Source of the DNA: Sphagnum compactum | Lineage: Eukaryota; Bryophyta; Sphagnopsida; Sphagnales | NCBI GenBank assembly: GCA_965153455.1 | Contig: OZ234495.1 | Coordinates: 930,001-994,000 of the forward strand | Direction of reading: 5' to 3' | DNA: 64,000 nucleotides | In this document: in pieces, positions 12,706 to 24,801 of the stretch | How positions within the stretch are numbered: position 1 is the stretch's first letter | How the letters are laid out: the number at the start of each line of letters is the position of its first letter | Notes under the pieces: model-generated | What the model was told of the DNA's origin: nothing | The model's database searches: none | Seen by the model: only the letters and a program-made list of their open reading frames with translations | Made by a program: the position numbers and the translations under genes

Positions 12706-14414
12706 GAAGAAAAACAAGTACTTTTGCAATTGGCATTGCAAACATGAAATTTCAAACATCCTATTAAGAAAACCAAAAATATATATTCAAATCAATCAAT
12801 AGTGTTAAAAATATATTCAAAGCAATTTCATAATGAAAAATGATAGTAAAGTCTAAAGGGGTTCGAATTTTTTTTTCCCACATTATTAATGTGTAGGGTA
12901 AAAGCCTATGGGGTGGGGCTTTAGTAGAATAAATGTCCTTGAAATGAGAATTGAAAGGCATTCAAATTATGGTAAGTATTTACCTTGAGGGATTTAATTA
13001 ATTCAAAAACTCAACAAGTATCCTGGAAAAATGCATTTGAACATTGCCATTGAACTTAAGCTTATGTGTTTACAACATTTACAAAAACACAACATTGTTG
13101 AGTTTTAATGTGCTCTATAACACTTACAACATTGTGACATCGCAACCACAACATTGCTGAGGTTATTTGCTTGCAACTCTAATTGTGACATTCAAGCATG
13201 TCAAATTTTGATTCAATGGACATTGCAATGAAATTTTTTGTACCTTCAAATAAACATTATAAGGGGAAGACAAGGAAGACAAAAAAGGTCGATTCTGTTT
13301 TTGGTGAAATGAAGGAAAGAAGTGAAACCAAAACCTACAAAAAAACAAAATGACATTATAAAGTTATTATGAACACAAAAAGAAAAAGTGAAAAAAATGA
13401 AACTTGGACAAAACATTCTGCTAAAAAGATGTGTTAACAAACCTAAATGTGCAATAAGAGATTTGACCATAGAAGTCTTATGCACACAAAAAATAGAAAT
13501 GCAACAAAAATGAAAGGGCAAAAAAATGTGTGAAGGAAACACACAAACAAAACTTGCACCAGAACATCTGCAAACAAAATTTGAACATAAAATTAATCAA
13601 TGAGCTATTGATGAAAGAAAGAAACAAACATGAAATTTTCTAGGACCAAAGTGTAGAAGAAAAGAGAGCTATAGTTTGTCAAAATTGGATGTCACACAAT
13701 TTTTTTAAAAATGTCACATGGTTTAATGATTGTGGTCCAATTTCACTACTTGTGATGCAACATCATGAACAAAGATGTGCAATTGGATATTAAGCATGGT
13801 TTACACCATAATGCTTGGGCTTGGGACCACCAAAATTTAAAATCTTCATTGGTTCAAAGTGCAAATGGTGGTTAATTGTAAGTTCAATCCCAATCAAATG
13901 GCCTTCGATGAAAACTTGTTGGAATCCTACATGGATTATTGCCAATAGTATTGGTTGGGCCCTTGGGGGTTTTTTTTAAGTGCCTGATGAAAATATCAAA
14001 AGACAAAGGTCCCAAAAAAGCCCCCCAATTACCATGTTTTAAATTCTAAACACAATAATTTAAAGAAATTATCTTTTTCTTTTCATCATTTTTGAAAAAT
14101 AAAGTAGAAGGCAATTTTTGGTGGTTTCCCCCACAAAACTACTACCCCCTCAAACCGTAAACAAAATAATAAAAAAATCATCTCTTTTTTATAATCATAT
14201 GTTCTTTAAAGTTTTGAAACTTTTTGCATTAAAATTGTTTGTTGAAAGTTTTTTTAAAAATTAGTTTTTTTTCTAGCCATGGATCATGGAGAAATACACA
14301 CAATCACAAGGGTTGAGATCAAAATTTCCAAGAGATGCGCGGTGCCCCTTCCATGGCTAAACTTCAAATCATGGATTGTTTTTTTCGAATATCCAATTAT
14401 AGTGCATTTCAACA
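12706..14414. other. AT-rich DNA without recognised genes
   Basis: Open frames on the minus strand at 12764-13542 are phenylalanine-rich readings of A/T tracts and show no domain. Nothing else was recognised. Confidence 0.4.
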
Positions 14415-14530
14415 AGTAGGAAGGAATTCACCGTGTTCACATATGAGGATCTTGGATCCCTTGTAGTGAAGAAGTGGGAAGGAATTCACCATGTTCACAT
14501 ATGAGGATCTTGGATCCCTTGTAGTGAAGA
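14415..14530. repeat. 58-bp direct tandem duplication
   Basis: Two adjacent copies of 58 bases (14415-14472 and 14473-14530), each beginning AGTRGGAAGGAATTCACC and ending CCCTTGTAGTGAAGA. They differ at about two positions, so the duplication is recent compared with its surroundings. Confidence 0.9.
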
Positions 14531-14589
14531 GGATGTAAAATTTCTAGGAGAGTATCACCCTTGTTTTGTTCTCACAATATTCATATTTT

Positions 14590-15686
14590 GTGGACAAAAT
14601 AAAGGATAGCAAAGAAATAAATATTGGCCAACCTACACCAAAGAAGAAGGGGCGGCTAACCAATGTGGGTGGCAAAGGAAAGAAACCAAAGACAATGGTT
14701 TCCAAGAAACAATTTTGATTTTCAAAATCTAATGAAGAAAAAGGCAATTGTGTGAAGTGGAAAGATTTTGAATTGGACACTTTGTTTGTAATTTGAAGAG
14801 AAATGGATTCAAAATTTTCCAAGAGTGCCATAAAAAAGGTATGTGATTTTTTATTATTTTGCAAAAGTAAAATTACAATTAAGTCCTTTAAAACCTCAAA
14901 CCATTGGCCTTAGCTAGTGCCCCACCTTTCCTTCCCCCCATCATGGCCACTCCTTATTGGAGTTCAACCTCAATCCTTTGGGGAGGAAACGCCCACACTT
15001 CAACCTTTTGTATTTCTCTCAACTTTATACTTGCTGGATTGTTTTTTTGCTCTTTTTTGTTTTCAAGTTTTTTAAAATTTCTACCAAATTCTAAGTTGAG
15101 AGAATTCTCATTATGTTTTCAAGTTGTAAGCCTTTTTTTCTCCTACCAACTACACATTAAAAACATATTAAACTTGTCGCTATAATTTGGTAAATGATGC
15201 TTGACGCCTTGGTTGTTGAATTAATGTCATAGGTCAAAATTCATGGATTAAACTTGAAGTTAACATGGTTTTCACAATTCATGGTTCAATTGTTCTTGGG
15301 TTTATTGTAAGAAAAAATAGAAGACCATTTTGGTTGTATACAAAAATGACAAGAGGTTACATGAAATTTTAGGGGAAGGTAGAGTTCTTGAATGCAAATG
15401 GTTTCATCAAATGAATCTATGGTATGGATCAAGGGTAAGCGTTAAAAATCAAATTCTTGCAAATGCCATAAAAGAGGAGGAGGTCAATTTCCCTCCTAGA
15501 GACCTTATTACATTGATGCTAAAACTTCACAAGCAACAAAAGAAGAAGACAAGTTTGACAAAGGCTAACAAATCAAAAGGATTTTTGGAACAAGTCATTA
15601 CTAATAATGAAGAATTACTGGCAACCTTTCAAGCAATTTCATCTTCATTGAAAAACATGTATGTTCATATCGTAAAATTGGCATAG
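14590..15686 (+). pseudogene. PIF/Harbinger accessory gene relic (Myb/SANT-like)
   Basis: Near 14590-14860 the plus strand reads a basic stretch (PKKKGRLTNVGGKGKKPK) followed by CVKWKDFELDTLFVI and EMDSKFSKSAIKK. This resembles the start of a Myb/SANT-like domain in the DNA-binding partner protein of plant PIF/Harbinger elements. At 15330-15686 an open frame of 118 codons (KNDKRLHEILGEGRVLECKW... ending HIVKLA) fits the more C-terminal part. Stops between the two blocks, or an intron, interrupt the reading. The assignment rests mainly on the adjacent transposase relic pointing toward it. Confidence 0.45.
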
Positions 15687-16059
15687 AAATTGTAGATTTT
15701 TTACTCACTCATGCTTTCATATTCAATCTTAGTTTCAATTTTTTTTAAAATAGTAGATTAGTTTTGCAATTTGTAGTTCCAAATTACTTTCCCAAAATTA
15801 TATGTTGATAGTGGCTTTGTATAATAGATCTTCATTTGTTTCATCTTCTCTAATTAAAAATGTTTGAACTTTTGCATCTTCACATCCTTGTACACTTGGA
15901 ATTGTTATATCTAGGTGTGACTCAATTTCACCTTTAATTTCTATGAGAGCAGTATTCTCATCACATAGTTATGAACCTACTTTCAACTCACCTCATGTTA
16001 ATCCATTGTGTTATTTTGTCTTAGCCTCTTCAATTTAGTTCCAATCAAAAGCATCCTTT

Positions 16060-16560
16060 GACAACATGGATATGCTATACAAATTATGCATGCAAAAAAA
16101 ATAATTGGGACAAAACAAAATGGATAATCCATGATAGGTTTCATGATTATCCTCCACTTGAACTTTAAAATGCCAAATGTTTATTCAACACACATCTATG
16201 TTGATGATGGAAAATTTTCCAATTTGCCTTGTATCCTTGTAAGGTTTAATCACCTCCTCCTTTAAATCAATAATAAATCCACGTTTTCATCAAATATATT
16301 ACATCACCAATCAACTTGTAGGGAAAACCCTTGTTTCAAACACACATCTCCCCAACTTTTATAAGTTAAAAAATTGTCTAATAATTTTTTAAAACTCATA
16401 GTTCCAAAACGCACATTTTGTATTAACAATTCTTTATAATAATGTAAAAAAAAAAGACTTCTTACATTAATAATCTTTTGTTCCTATGATAGGTGCTAGA
16501 ATGGGGATGTGTGACCCATCTATTGCATTAATGATGTGTGAAATTCTGTGTAAAGCTTCA
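16060..16560 (-). pseudogene. PIF/Harbinger transposase (DDE/HARBI1-type) relic
   Basis: On the minus strand, across stops and frameshifts, three hallmark blocks appear in the right order. INAIDGSHIPILAPIIGTKD (near 16540-16480) is the first catalytic Asp block. TFGILKFKWRII near 16160 is the conserved RAFG-LK-RWRIL block, and CMHNLY near 16090 corresponds to the terminal LHN motif. These are the hallmarks of plant PIF/Harbinger transposases. At least four in-frame stops show it is inactive. It converges on the SANT-like relic at 14590-15686, and together they mark one degraded element of at least 2 kb. Confidence 0.75.
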
Positions 16561-17340
16561 TGCTATTTTGTTTCTTTTTTTTATCCATGATGAATGAATG
16601 AAAGGTGCAAAACAGGAGAAAAAACAAAACAAAAAATAAATCAAAGCAAAAAAAACCCAAAGAAGAAACCTAAAATGAAATAAAGAAAGAGGAAAAGAAG
16701 GAATAAAAGACAAACATAAATTTAGGGTAATCACATTTTTTAAAAAAATATTTAAAAAATAAAAAATAAAATCATGTGATTTGTTTCTTAGTCCAAATTG
16801 GGTTTCCACAACAAACAAAGGCCCTTGAACCATGGGCGATGAATTTTGTCAAGGTTTCATCCAAAAAAAAAGTGTAGTGTAAACCTTCGATTATTAGAAT
16901 ATTTTTTTATTAGGTTTGAATGGTGATAACAAAGTCAATCTATATCTACTAGTGATGGATAGCTAAGTACCAATCATCTCTTTTGAAACCTACAAATTTC
17001 TAATGGTTGCTTTATTAGCTAATGTTTAATTTTGAGTTTAAACATAACATAAGTTAAGTATATATTTTAGAATGGAGTTAACAATTGTGGGGTGGAAATA
17101 TTGTGGCACCTTCAAAACGAAATGTTCTTGACATAAACACTTGCCTCATTGAAAAATATGCCACCGAAATGAAACCCACACCCCAACCCCCAAAACATAA
17201 TACCATGTTTGATTTAACCTTAATTCCTTGAAGCTGCTTGCTTGAGTGTTTGTTCTTTGTGTGTTCATGTTGCTTTCTAACAAAGTTCGCTTTTGCATTT
17301 TTGTAAATTACACATAGAAGAAATGTTAGGGCAAGGTGGT
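16561..17340. other. AT-rich spacer, possible transposon flank
   Basis: Probably contains the 5' part and end of the Harbinger element, but no terminal repeat was identified. No other gene was seen. Confidence 0.35.
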
Positions 17341-17351
17341 TGTGACTAGGA

Positions 17352-17715
17352 AATGTGTAATATTGTAGGAAATATGAAGACTATGGGATTTGAGAGTTTG
17401 GCCAACAATAAAGGGATTGGAATGGTGAGAGAGTATAGGACTATCCTTGCCAACCTTCATCATGTTTACATTACACCACCAAGCCATGAATTTTGCCACA
17501 CGAGACAATGGTGCACCACCATTAGCATATCCTTCCGCTAGTTCAGGTTGCTATTGCAAAAAACTAAGGATATTCTTGAGATGTTGGATTGCTTTTGTTT
17601 ACACCAAAGGTCTTGGCATGGAAGCTCCATTGTAAGCCTTAGTGGCAAATATTAAAATCTTGTCAAAGTTGTGGGAAAAACCTATTGTTGTTGTCAACCA
17701 TTGTGTATCAATTGA
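17352..17715 (+). pseudogene. Truncated reversed copy of KAE1 exon 1
   Basis: The plus strand reads MGFESLANNKGIGMVREYRT, then ILANLHHVYITPPSHEF, and after frameshifts LDCFC, PIVVVVNHCV-like text. This parallels exon 1 of the KAE1 gene at 20904-21314 almost residue by residue. Homology begins about 20 bases before the parental ATG (GTATTGCAGGAAGG against ATATTGTAGGAAAT) and ends near the NHCVAHIE motif. Frameshifts after the HEF block and a lost continuation make it a pseudogene. Because only exon 1 is represented, the copy cannot be classed as retroposed or DNA-duplicated. Confidence 0.85.
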
Positions 17716-18667
17716 ACTTCATGTCTTAGAGTCTAGATTCTTGGTAGATAATTTATAGCTTTTATAGCCATTGCTTTGGTTTTCATTGATATCAATAGGT
17801 ATGGCTGAAGGTATAAGTGCCAAGCTCAATCCTTGTATAAAATTGAGCAGATCAGTTATTGTTAACAATTGTTCACCTAAACCCTTAACCCTAATGACCT
17901 CTAGTTGTCTCTTTAGGTCTCAGATTTGGATTCACAACTATGAGGCTATTGTTCCACTTTAGTATTGGCAATTGTGATCTATTCCTTCTATTCACAAAAG
18001 GTTTGCTCCAGAGAAGCTACTATGGTTCTTTCTTATTCAAAGCTTGACTACTCCATCTTCTTGTAATCTCTTGCAAACTAGTCATGTTCAATTTGCAGGG
18101 TCTTCAAATCATTCCAGTTCTTCCAATTGAGTTAGTTCAGATTGTTGTATTCCTATTGCAAGCAATCTACCTTCTTTGCAGCTTGCTCGACTCAAGTAAC
18201 TCACAGACAAATTTTGTAGGCAAAAAATCGAGTTACTTAAAAGTTACTGTTCAAATTTTCTCAGATCAAGTCTGCTGTTCCCACCACCCACGACACGTAG
18301 AACGGGAAGTCTCAGAATTTTGCATTACTTAACATCACATGGGCATAATGTCATCAACATTTCTTAATCACCTCCCTCCATTGTTGAAAGAGGACGAACA
18401 TGAGCAGGGATCAATTGCTGTCCCCTCATCACTGGTCATTGCACCAATTCAACATAATTCTAATCACCAACTCCTGAAAACCTAAATGGGATTTCTCCGT
18501 CATATGCTTACATTGTTAAAGCCCAAAAAATTGTCACCGATGCAAGTAAACCCTAATCTCATTTCCAATAATGGCCATAAAATTTGAGACTTGACCTCAT
18601 CTCCTCAAGGGTGCTATTTGCTTTCACATGACATCTCTAACAGTATAGAATGAAGAGGCATAACTGT
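17716..18667. other. Spacer and KAE1 3' flank
   Basis: No gene recognised; likely includes the KAE1 3'UTR on the minus strand. Short plus-strand frames at 17771-18332 have no features. Confidence 0.4.
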
Positions 18668-21314
18668 TTACTTCACAATTTTACTTGTCAAATCTGGCTC
18701 TCTCCACACAGCATGGACCTCATCAGTCCGGAACCTTTGAGTAAAAGTAGAGTCCTCAATACAGGTCTCATGACCCTGTGCAAAAGCCAATAGCCCAGTA
18801 TAGGCAATCATGGCACCATTATCAATGCAGTAGCGCTCATCTGTTGCATACAATGACCCGCCTCGCTCTTCACACATAACTCTCATCATGCTTTGCAGTC
18901 TCTCATTGCAACCTACACCCCCAACTATCAGCACATCTTTTTTGTCACAATGTGCCATTGCCCTCTCTGTAATCTCCACCAGCATTGCAAATACTGTCTC
19001 CTGTACCACACCACAGAACAAGACTTGCTGATTGATAAATCTCACAAGAAATACTTCTGGGAATGATAAAAGTCAGTGAAACAACATTAATATTGCAGAA
19101 GTGACTTTTCTCAAAATCTGACCTGACAACTATCACTACATCTGACCAGATTGTACCAGGAGATGAAGCAGTAATACACAATGATTCACAAAGTAGGGAA
19201 TACTAATGGCTCTTTTGGGAGAGAAAAGGAAGCCCTCTGCAGCATGGATGAACAGGTAGAGAGCAAACCAGTGGTATTGATCCTTAAAAACCACTTGTAT
19301 GAGATTCAGGTAAATCAGTGTGCTGATGGTTCATGGAGGAATATGAGTTCGTATCCCCTACTTAGCAACAAGAGAGTTTATCTGAACCAACACCTTCAAA
19401 TGCCTAGCCACGTCTTCAGGCTCCTTTCAACTTCCAATTTATGTACAACATCTGGGAATCCTGGGGGACCTGAAGTCTGCTTCTCTTGAAATCCGTGTTA
19501 GATGAGATGAAAAGGTTGAACTTATGCAAAAAGCGAACACAATGATGGCTACTGCAACATAGGTGACTAGAATACCTGTAAAGAGAAGCACAAATCTGCA
19601 GGAGTGCACTCATTCGCAGCAAGTTTTCGAATGGCAGCCTCTTCAATGAAGCTCAGGAGTCCACTGAAAGACACATCCATCCCCTTAACCACATACGGCA
19701 GCTCTATGTACTCTGTCCCCTTTTTTGCCAACTGCACACTTTGTAAACCCCATCATTATGTATGAACCCTCTGAGCAAGCTCTAAATACTCCTACTCTGC
19801 TGACAGTAGCTCTTCAGCTTCAACTAAACACCAGGGCCAAACAGACCTATCCATTGTCAGCAACATGGCTCAACAATGTATGGTTATACTTCACTAAAAA
19901 AATGTATTTCCCAAGAATGCCAAGGTGCATCAATAAGGGTAACCAATACTGCCCAATACTATCAGTATAAATTTCAACAATTTTTTTGTCTGTATATGAT
20001 TGAAGAGAAAATCTGATACAGTAACAACCTGCTACAAATCAAGAGTATTCTCCCAGAAGTTGGTTCAGATGGTTAACAAAGACAGAAGTTTGATTTTAAA
20101 TTGACACAGGCATCAAACCCGGGGACAGTAGCTATAAAAGCTATACATTATCTCATAAGCATCTAGATTCTGAGAATATGAAGTTCGATTGATACAGCAA
20201 ATCCTTGAAACAAACCAGGGAACATCATAAATCCATAAGCATATCAAGAAAACTCCACAATAGCACCTCAAAGGTAACTACTGTCTCAGTTCTAGCAAAA
20301 CCAATACTAAGACAACAAGCATGCAGAGGCACCCAAAAAGTATCAGACCATCACTGTCCTCGTAAGTAGCAGTGACTATCTGGAACTCCCCACTATTTTC
20401 ATAAGCTCTTTACATGGATGTGGATGTGTATGTAATGCAATGCCCAAATTTTGGGTTTAAAATTATGCAAAAAATGACATCCTGAATTTTCATCACATTT
20501 CCAAAAGAAACAGGAAGACTCAGAGATGATGTTGGATTGCACTCGAGAGACATAGATAACAAAAGAAAATTCATTACCATCCTCCTTCAAGCTGAAACAA
20601 AGCTTGTAGGACACATAACATACCTGTTCAATATTATACCCAGGGCTTGGGTCGTTTGAGATTTTCAAAACCCTTGCAAATCTATCCAAGCAGTTCCCGA
20701 CAGCAATATCAATGGTTTCTCCGAATATCCTGTACCTCCCATCACTATAAGCTATCACCTGCACAGCAAGCCTGGGGAGATTCATTTCCCATGGATCACA
20801 AAGTCACATCAAAACGATTTCTGGTTTTCTAATAAAACCTAGGAAAGCCAAGCAAAAGGGGGGCACACAGAGAGTGACAAAAGACAGAGCCAGAGAGACA
20901 TACCTGTGTATTTCCTCCGCTGACATACAGAACCACAGGGTCCTCAGCTCCAGTGACCACCCTCCCCATCTCTATGTGAGCCACGCAATGGTTGACAGCA
21001 ACAATAGGCTTTTTCCACAGTTGTGACAGGACTCGAACGACTATCGCGGAGGCTTGCAATGGAGCTCCCATGCCAGGACCTTTGGTGTAACAAATGCAGT
21101 CCAACATCTCAGGAGTAACCTTGGCTTCCTCGAGAGCAGCCCGAACCAGCGGAAGGACATGCTGGTGGTGGTGCACCGCCGTCTCCCGCGGCAAGAATCC
21201 ATGACCTGGCGGAGTAATGTAAGTGTGACGAGGGTTGGCGAGGATGGTCCCATCCTCTCTCACAACTCCGATCCCTATCTTGTTGGCCGAACTCTCGAAT
21301 CCCATTGCAATCAT
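18668..21314 (-). CDS. KAE1: KAE1/OSGEP, tRNA threonylcarbamoyladenosine (t6A) transferase
   Basis: Four exons, all phase 0: 21314-20904, 20758-20624, 19731-19576 and 19000-18668, giving 344 residues (the family is about 350). The ASKHA-fold signatures are present. There is an N-terminal [13 protein letters not shown] loop, the metal-binding [11 protein letters not shown] with H109 and H113, [26 protein letters not shown], and the C-terminal GGVGCNERL and [11 protein letters not shown] with its metal Asp. KAE1 is the catalytic subunit of the cytosolic KEOPS complex, which moves threonylcarbamoyl onto A37 of ANN-decoding tRNAs. The first ATG of the plant consensus (MIAMGFESS) is chosen; upstream in-frame codons lack an ATG. 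It looks intact and functional. A reversed exon-1 copy lies 1 kb downstream. Confidence 0.96.
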
Positions 21315-21480
21315 CCTTCCTGCAATACTCTGCACCTTTCCTGCGCACACCAACCTTACCCCGACACTTCCTCTGCGCGCAATCTCCTACAAAACTACAA
21401 AAACGAACTCCGCGAGAGAGCAAGACGAGCGCACAAAGAGCGAGCGTTCAAGCTCGAAAATCTTTTAGCCTAATACGTAG
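21315..21480 (-). promoter_or_regulatory. KAE1 5'UTR/promoter proximal region
   Basis: A short GC-richer block with repeated GCGAGAG/GAGCG words precedes the start codon and then gives way to AT-rich DNA. The KAE1 pseudocopy also includes about 20 bases of this 5'UTR. Confidence 0.4.
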
Positions 21481-21577
21481 TGTGTTCTTTCGGAAGGGCT
21501 ACATTAGGGTAGACCGGACCATCACCGATCATCTGCTTATGACCGAACAATTTGGCAGCAGATCTTTCTCATTTCTT

Positions 21578-21846
21578 CTTCATTTTGAGTGATTTAAAAT
21601 GTTATACGAGCGCCTTCTCGAGCTTTACAAATCATCTTCGAAATGCAAAGCCAAAGGACCAGCCTAAAAAGAGCAGTAAAGAAAATACATTTTTTTCGAA
21701 TTGTAAAACATGACTTTCTCATTGTTTTTCATTTAGACTCTTCTTATTTTCGAATTTCATAACTTTTTTATTTCTTATTCATTTTAAACGATTTAAAGTG
21801 TTACAGGAACATCGCCTGATTTTTTACAAATCATCTTTGAACTTTA
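21578..21846. repeat. Degenerate direct repeat pair, about 200 bases apart
   Basis: A stretch beginning TCATTTTGAGTGATTTAAA and ending TTTACAAATCATCTTCGAA (21578-21642) recurs as TTCATTTTAAACGATTTAAA ... TTTACAAATCATCTTTGAA at 21779-21842. Origin unknown. Confidence 0.5.
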
Positions 21847-24005
21847 ATAGTAACAAAGTAACATACAAATTTTTTTTATGGTGTTTAGAAACTGCTTTTG
21901 TAATGTTTTGTAATGTTCAGCGATAAATTGTGTTTTGAGTTCTTGACTCTCGTTACTTTGAGGGCCCATAACTTTGTCATTTCTAATTAATGTGTTAGAT
22001 GTGTCAAAGAGGAGAGGTTCAAGTTTTGTTGGGACACTAAAAATAATAGAGCCCTCCCCTTGGATCTGACCTGCCCTTAGCATTTTAAATGTTTGGTCAT
22101 CAGTCAATCTATCCTAGTCCAGGCCAAAAATAGTGGCAGCCAATTTTAGGAATAGAATTTCCATGCAACGAATGAGAAGTCGTGTCATGGAGTGAAGGGA
22201 CCTTCCTTTCTTCACACACATTACTAGATCACCATCCAATTTAGACTAGGGTAAGGCACAAGGGAGAGGGAGCACACTGTGTTCCTGAAAGAAGCCTTAT
22301 GTGGGGTGGGCACTTATTTCAGGAACGGCCTGCGGATCTTACTTACTTACTTACAATTTAACGTCATTAAGTGGGCCAAACAGCGCCCCGGCCAGAGAAA
22401 CCCAATTGACGTTAAGTCTGATGAAGCAATTCAGATCTAACCGTCTGACATTGCACTAAGAATCTAGCAAGGATGCCTTGCTACTGACAGCTCAGCAATT
22501 CAGCCAAAAGTGTGATGGCAGTTAGTGGCAATGAACCTCTAAACCTCTCTCGAACACTTTGATAGGTTCCAACGGTGTTAACCCAACATAAAACACCGAA
22601 TGAAAATTATTTTTTAGTTTTTTTTAAAAAAATGTAATACTTAGCATTTTGTTCGTTTTCTAGTATTGTGGGTATTACAACAAGATAAAGAAAATAGCAT
22701 TTTTGAAAATGAATGTGTGCCCGCCCCTTTTGTAGAGGAAAATTTTCCCTCGATAAACTTTTGCCATCCAAATTACAGTAGAAATTTTCTGCCAGTGCTT
22801 TACATGCAGGGTAATAGCCTTGGAGAAGTGCAATCTAAAAACAAATTGATGAAAATTGTTGGGATTTGAACATTGAATATGGCTCCTTTTTAGTTGCGGT
22901 GGTTTGACCAAGGTGAAAATAATATTATGGTGATAGCATAGAAAAAGGATAACACATATTGTTAAGTCTTAAAACAAGAGAATAGTTCTTCCGTAGCTTG
23001 AACAAGTACCTACAATATATTTTTGTAGATAATCACGTCTTGTATAGATGCAGAATTATGAAGACATATCACTTGTGTAATCAAATGGAGGCACAATGTA
23101 TCTTTACTTTGATCACATATCATCTAAGAACTATGTCTAGGGTACTTATTTTGTTTCACATAAATTAGTTGGGAGTGCCAACTTTTTTTTATTTTAAAGG
23201 CAATGAACCAATTTGATTGGCCCATTGCCAAAAAAAAAGTTGAAACTACGAAGTCTCCCCAAAATAGAAGATTCCGTGAAAAGATATAGAGTGGCTCCCA
23301 CTTTGGCCCTATATAGGTGAGAAGGGGAGGACTTTGGGCAAATCATATATTAAAGTGAGGTACTATTGGGAACACCATTGGGGAACACATTGGGAACTAA
23401 GGAACATACTGGGAATCTGATAAAAACTCATTGGGAATTTGAAGGGTACATGTTGGGAACAAAGGAAAAATGAACACCCCCCCCCTCCCAACCCAAACTT
23501 AAAAGAAAAAAAAGCAAGGCACTTTGAGTTAAGAGTTTGAAACACTCTTGTATTATCATTTCAAAATTGATCATCACAAACCGACCATGGTTCACAGGTT
23601 CGTCCAAATTTTATGTGAAATTCAATTTTCATAAATTCATATAAAAATAATATGAATTTTATGTTAAGGTTAAAACGAACGATATTTGTACATTTTAATA
23701 TTTAAATATTCAAATGGATAAGACATTGTTTTTGAATGACATACATGAATATTCATATTTAACATATAAAATCGTAAAATTTTATACAAAATTATATCAT
23801 AATAATATCATAGATTTAATGAAAATGTAACTCGTACATACTTCACACGAAAATATCATAAGTAAAAAAGACACATCATTTTAGTAGAAATAAATTTTAT
23901 TTTTTTTGTGTCATTTTTACATTTTGAAGTTTATAAATTTTATATAGACATATTGTTTTACATTTGTCACATAGATTCTATTGAAAATTTGTGATATTAA
24001 AAGTT
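21847..24005. other. Gene-free AT-rich DNA
   Basis: No gene recognised. (TTAC)4 lies at 22341-22356. A block at 23361-23465 repeats GGGAACACATTGGGAA-type words five or six times (short-period degenerate array), followed by a C-tract. Confidence 0.4.
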
Positions 24006-24591
24006 TATGTTGATGTTTATAGTTTCAAGATGGTGTGCTATGAAATTTTAATTGGATGTGTCCCTTTTCATGAAATCAATTCAATTATTATTTTTCAAAA
24101 GAGAATAAAAGAGAATGGTTTATTATTAGTTATATCTTAACATATGTTTTGAGCAATTGTCCATTCTATTCAAAGTTGTTACAATTTTAATCCTATTGCA
24201 CGACCTTCATTCCTTCACATTTGTGGGGAGTTGAAATATATCATGTGTTTTCTAATGTTAGAATCTATGTCGTCATCCTTGATTGTACTCGATAAAAGAA
24301 ATAATTTTATTTTTGCAAAAAAAAATTGAGATTTTATGATTCAAAGAATGTGAAGTTGAGTCACAAGAAATGTAGGAAGAGAAAGCATAGATTTTTAAGG
24401 TGGCGAACAAAACAACACTTGATTGTAGCTACTAGAAAATACAATGTGACACATGCCTTTTTGAAAAAATGAATGTTATAACTAGCAAAGAACCATGGTG
24501 TACTAATTGTTGATGGGGATGAAGAGATGTATAACCTTTTACACTAATCCAACAAGGAGCTTGACATAGTGTTTAAAAGTTGATGGCTTGG
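24006..24591 (+). pseudogene. Decayed Ser/Thr kinase copy B, inverted partner of copy A
   Basis: Plus-strand reading gives VYVDVYSFKMVCYEILIGC, VPFHEIN, RIKENGL, and ARPSFLHICGELKYI, i.e. kinase subdomains IX-XI, with stops in between. The bases continue to match copy A (5200-6045, opposite orientation) through its 3' tail, including GTGACACATGCC and AACAATTAGT-type words, up to about 24590. The catalytic loop part present in copy A is missing. Clearly non-functional. Confidence 0.7.
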
Positions 24592-24801
24592 GGACATATA
24601 ACTCTCCAATTTTTTCAGCTACTTCCCTGCAAAATTAGTCAAACTGATTGCACAGTTATCTATCAGAAAGTGGGCACACCCCCCTTGTGAGCTTCCAAAG
24701 CGCCCTTGTTGTGTGAAGGAAGAACTTGGCAACCAAAATGCATTCAGCAACCTAGCAAGAGTTTTGATGTGAAGGATTTACAATTGAGTTGGGGGTGAAT
24801 G

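Noticed and set aside
21054-21592. Plus-strand frames antisense to KAE1 exon 1
   Set aside because: Shadows of the well-supported minus-strand KAE1 exon and its 5'UTR.
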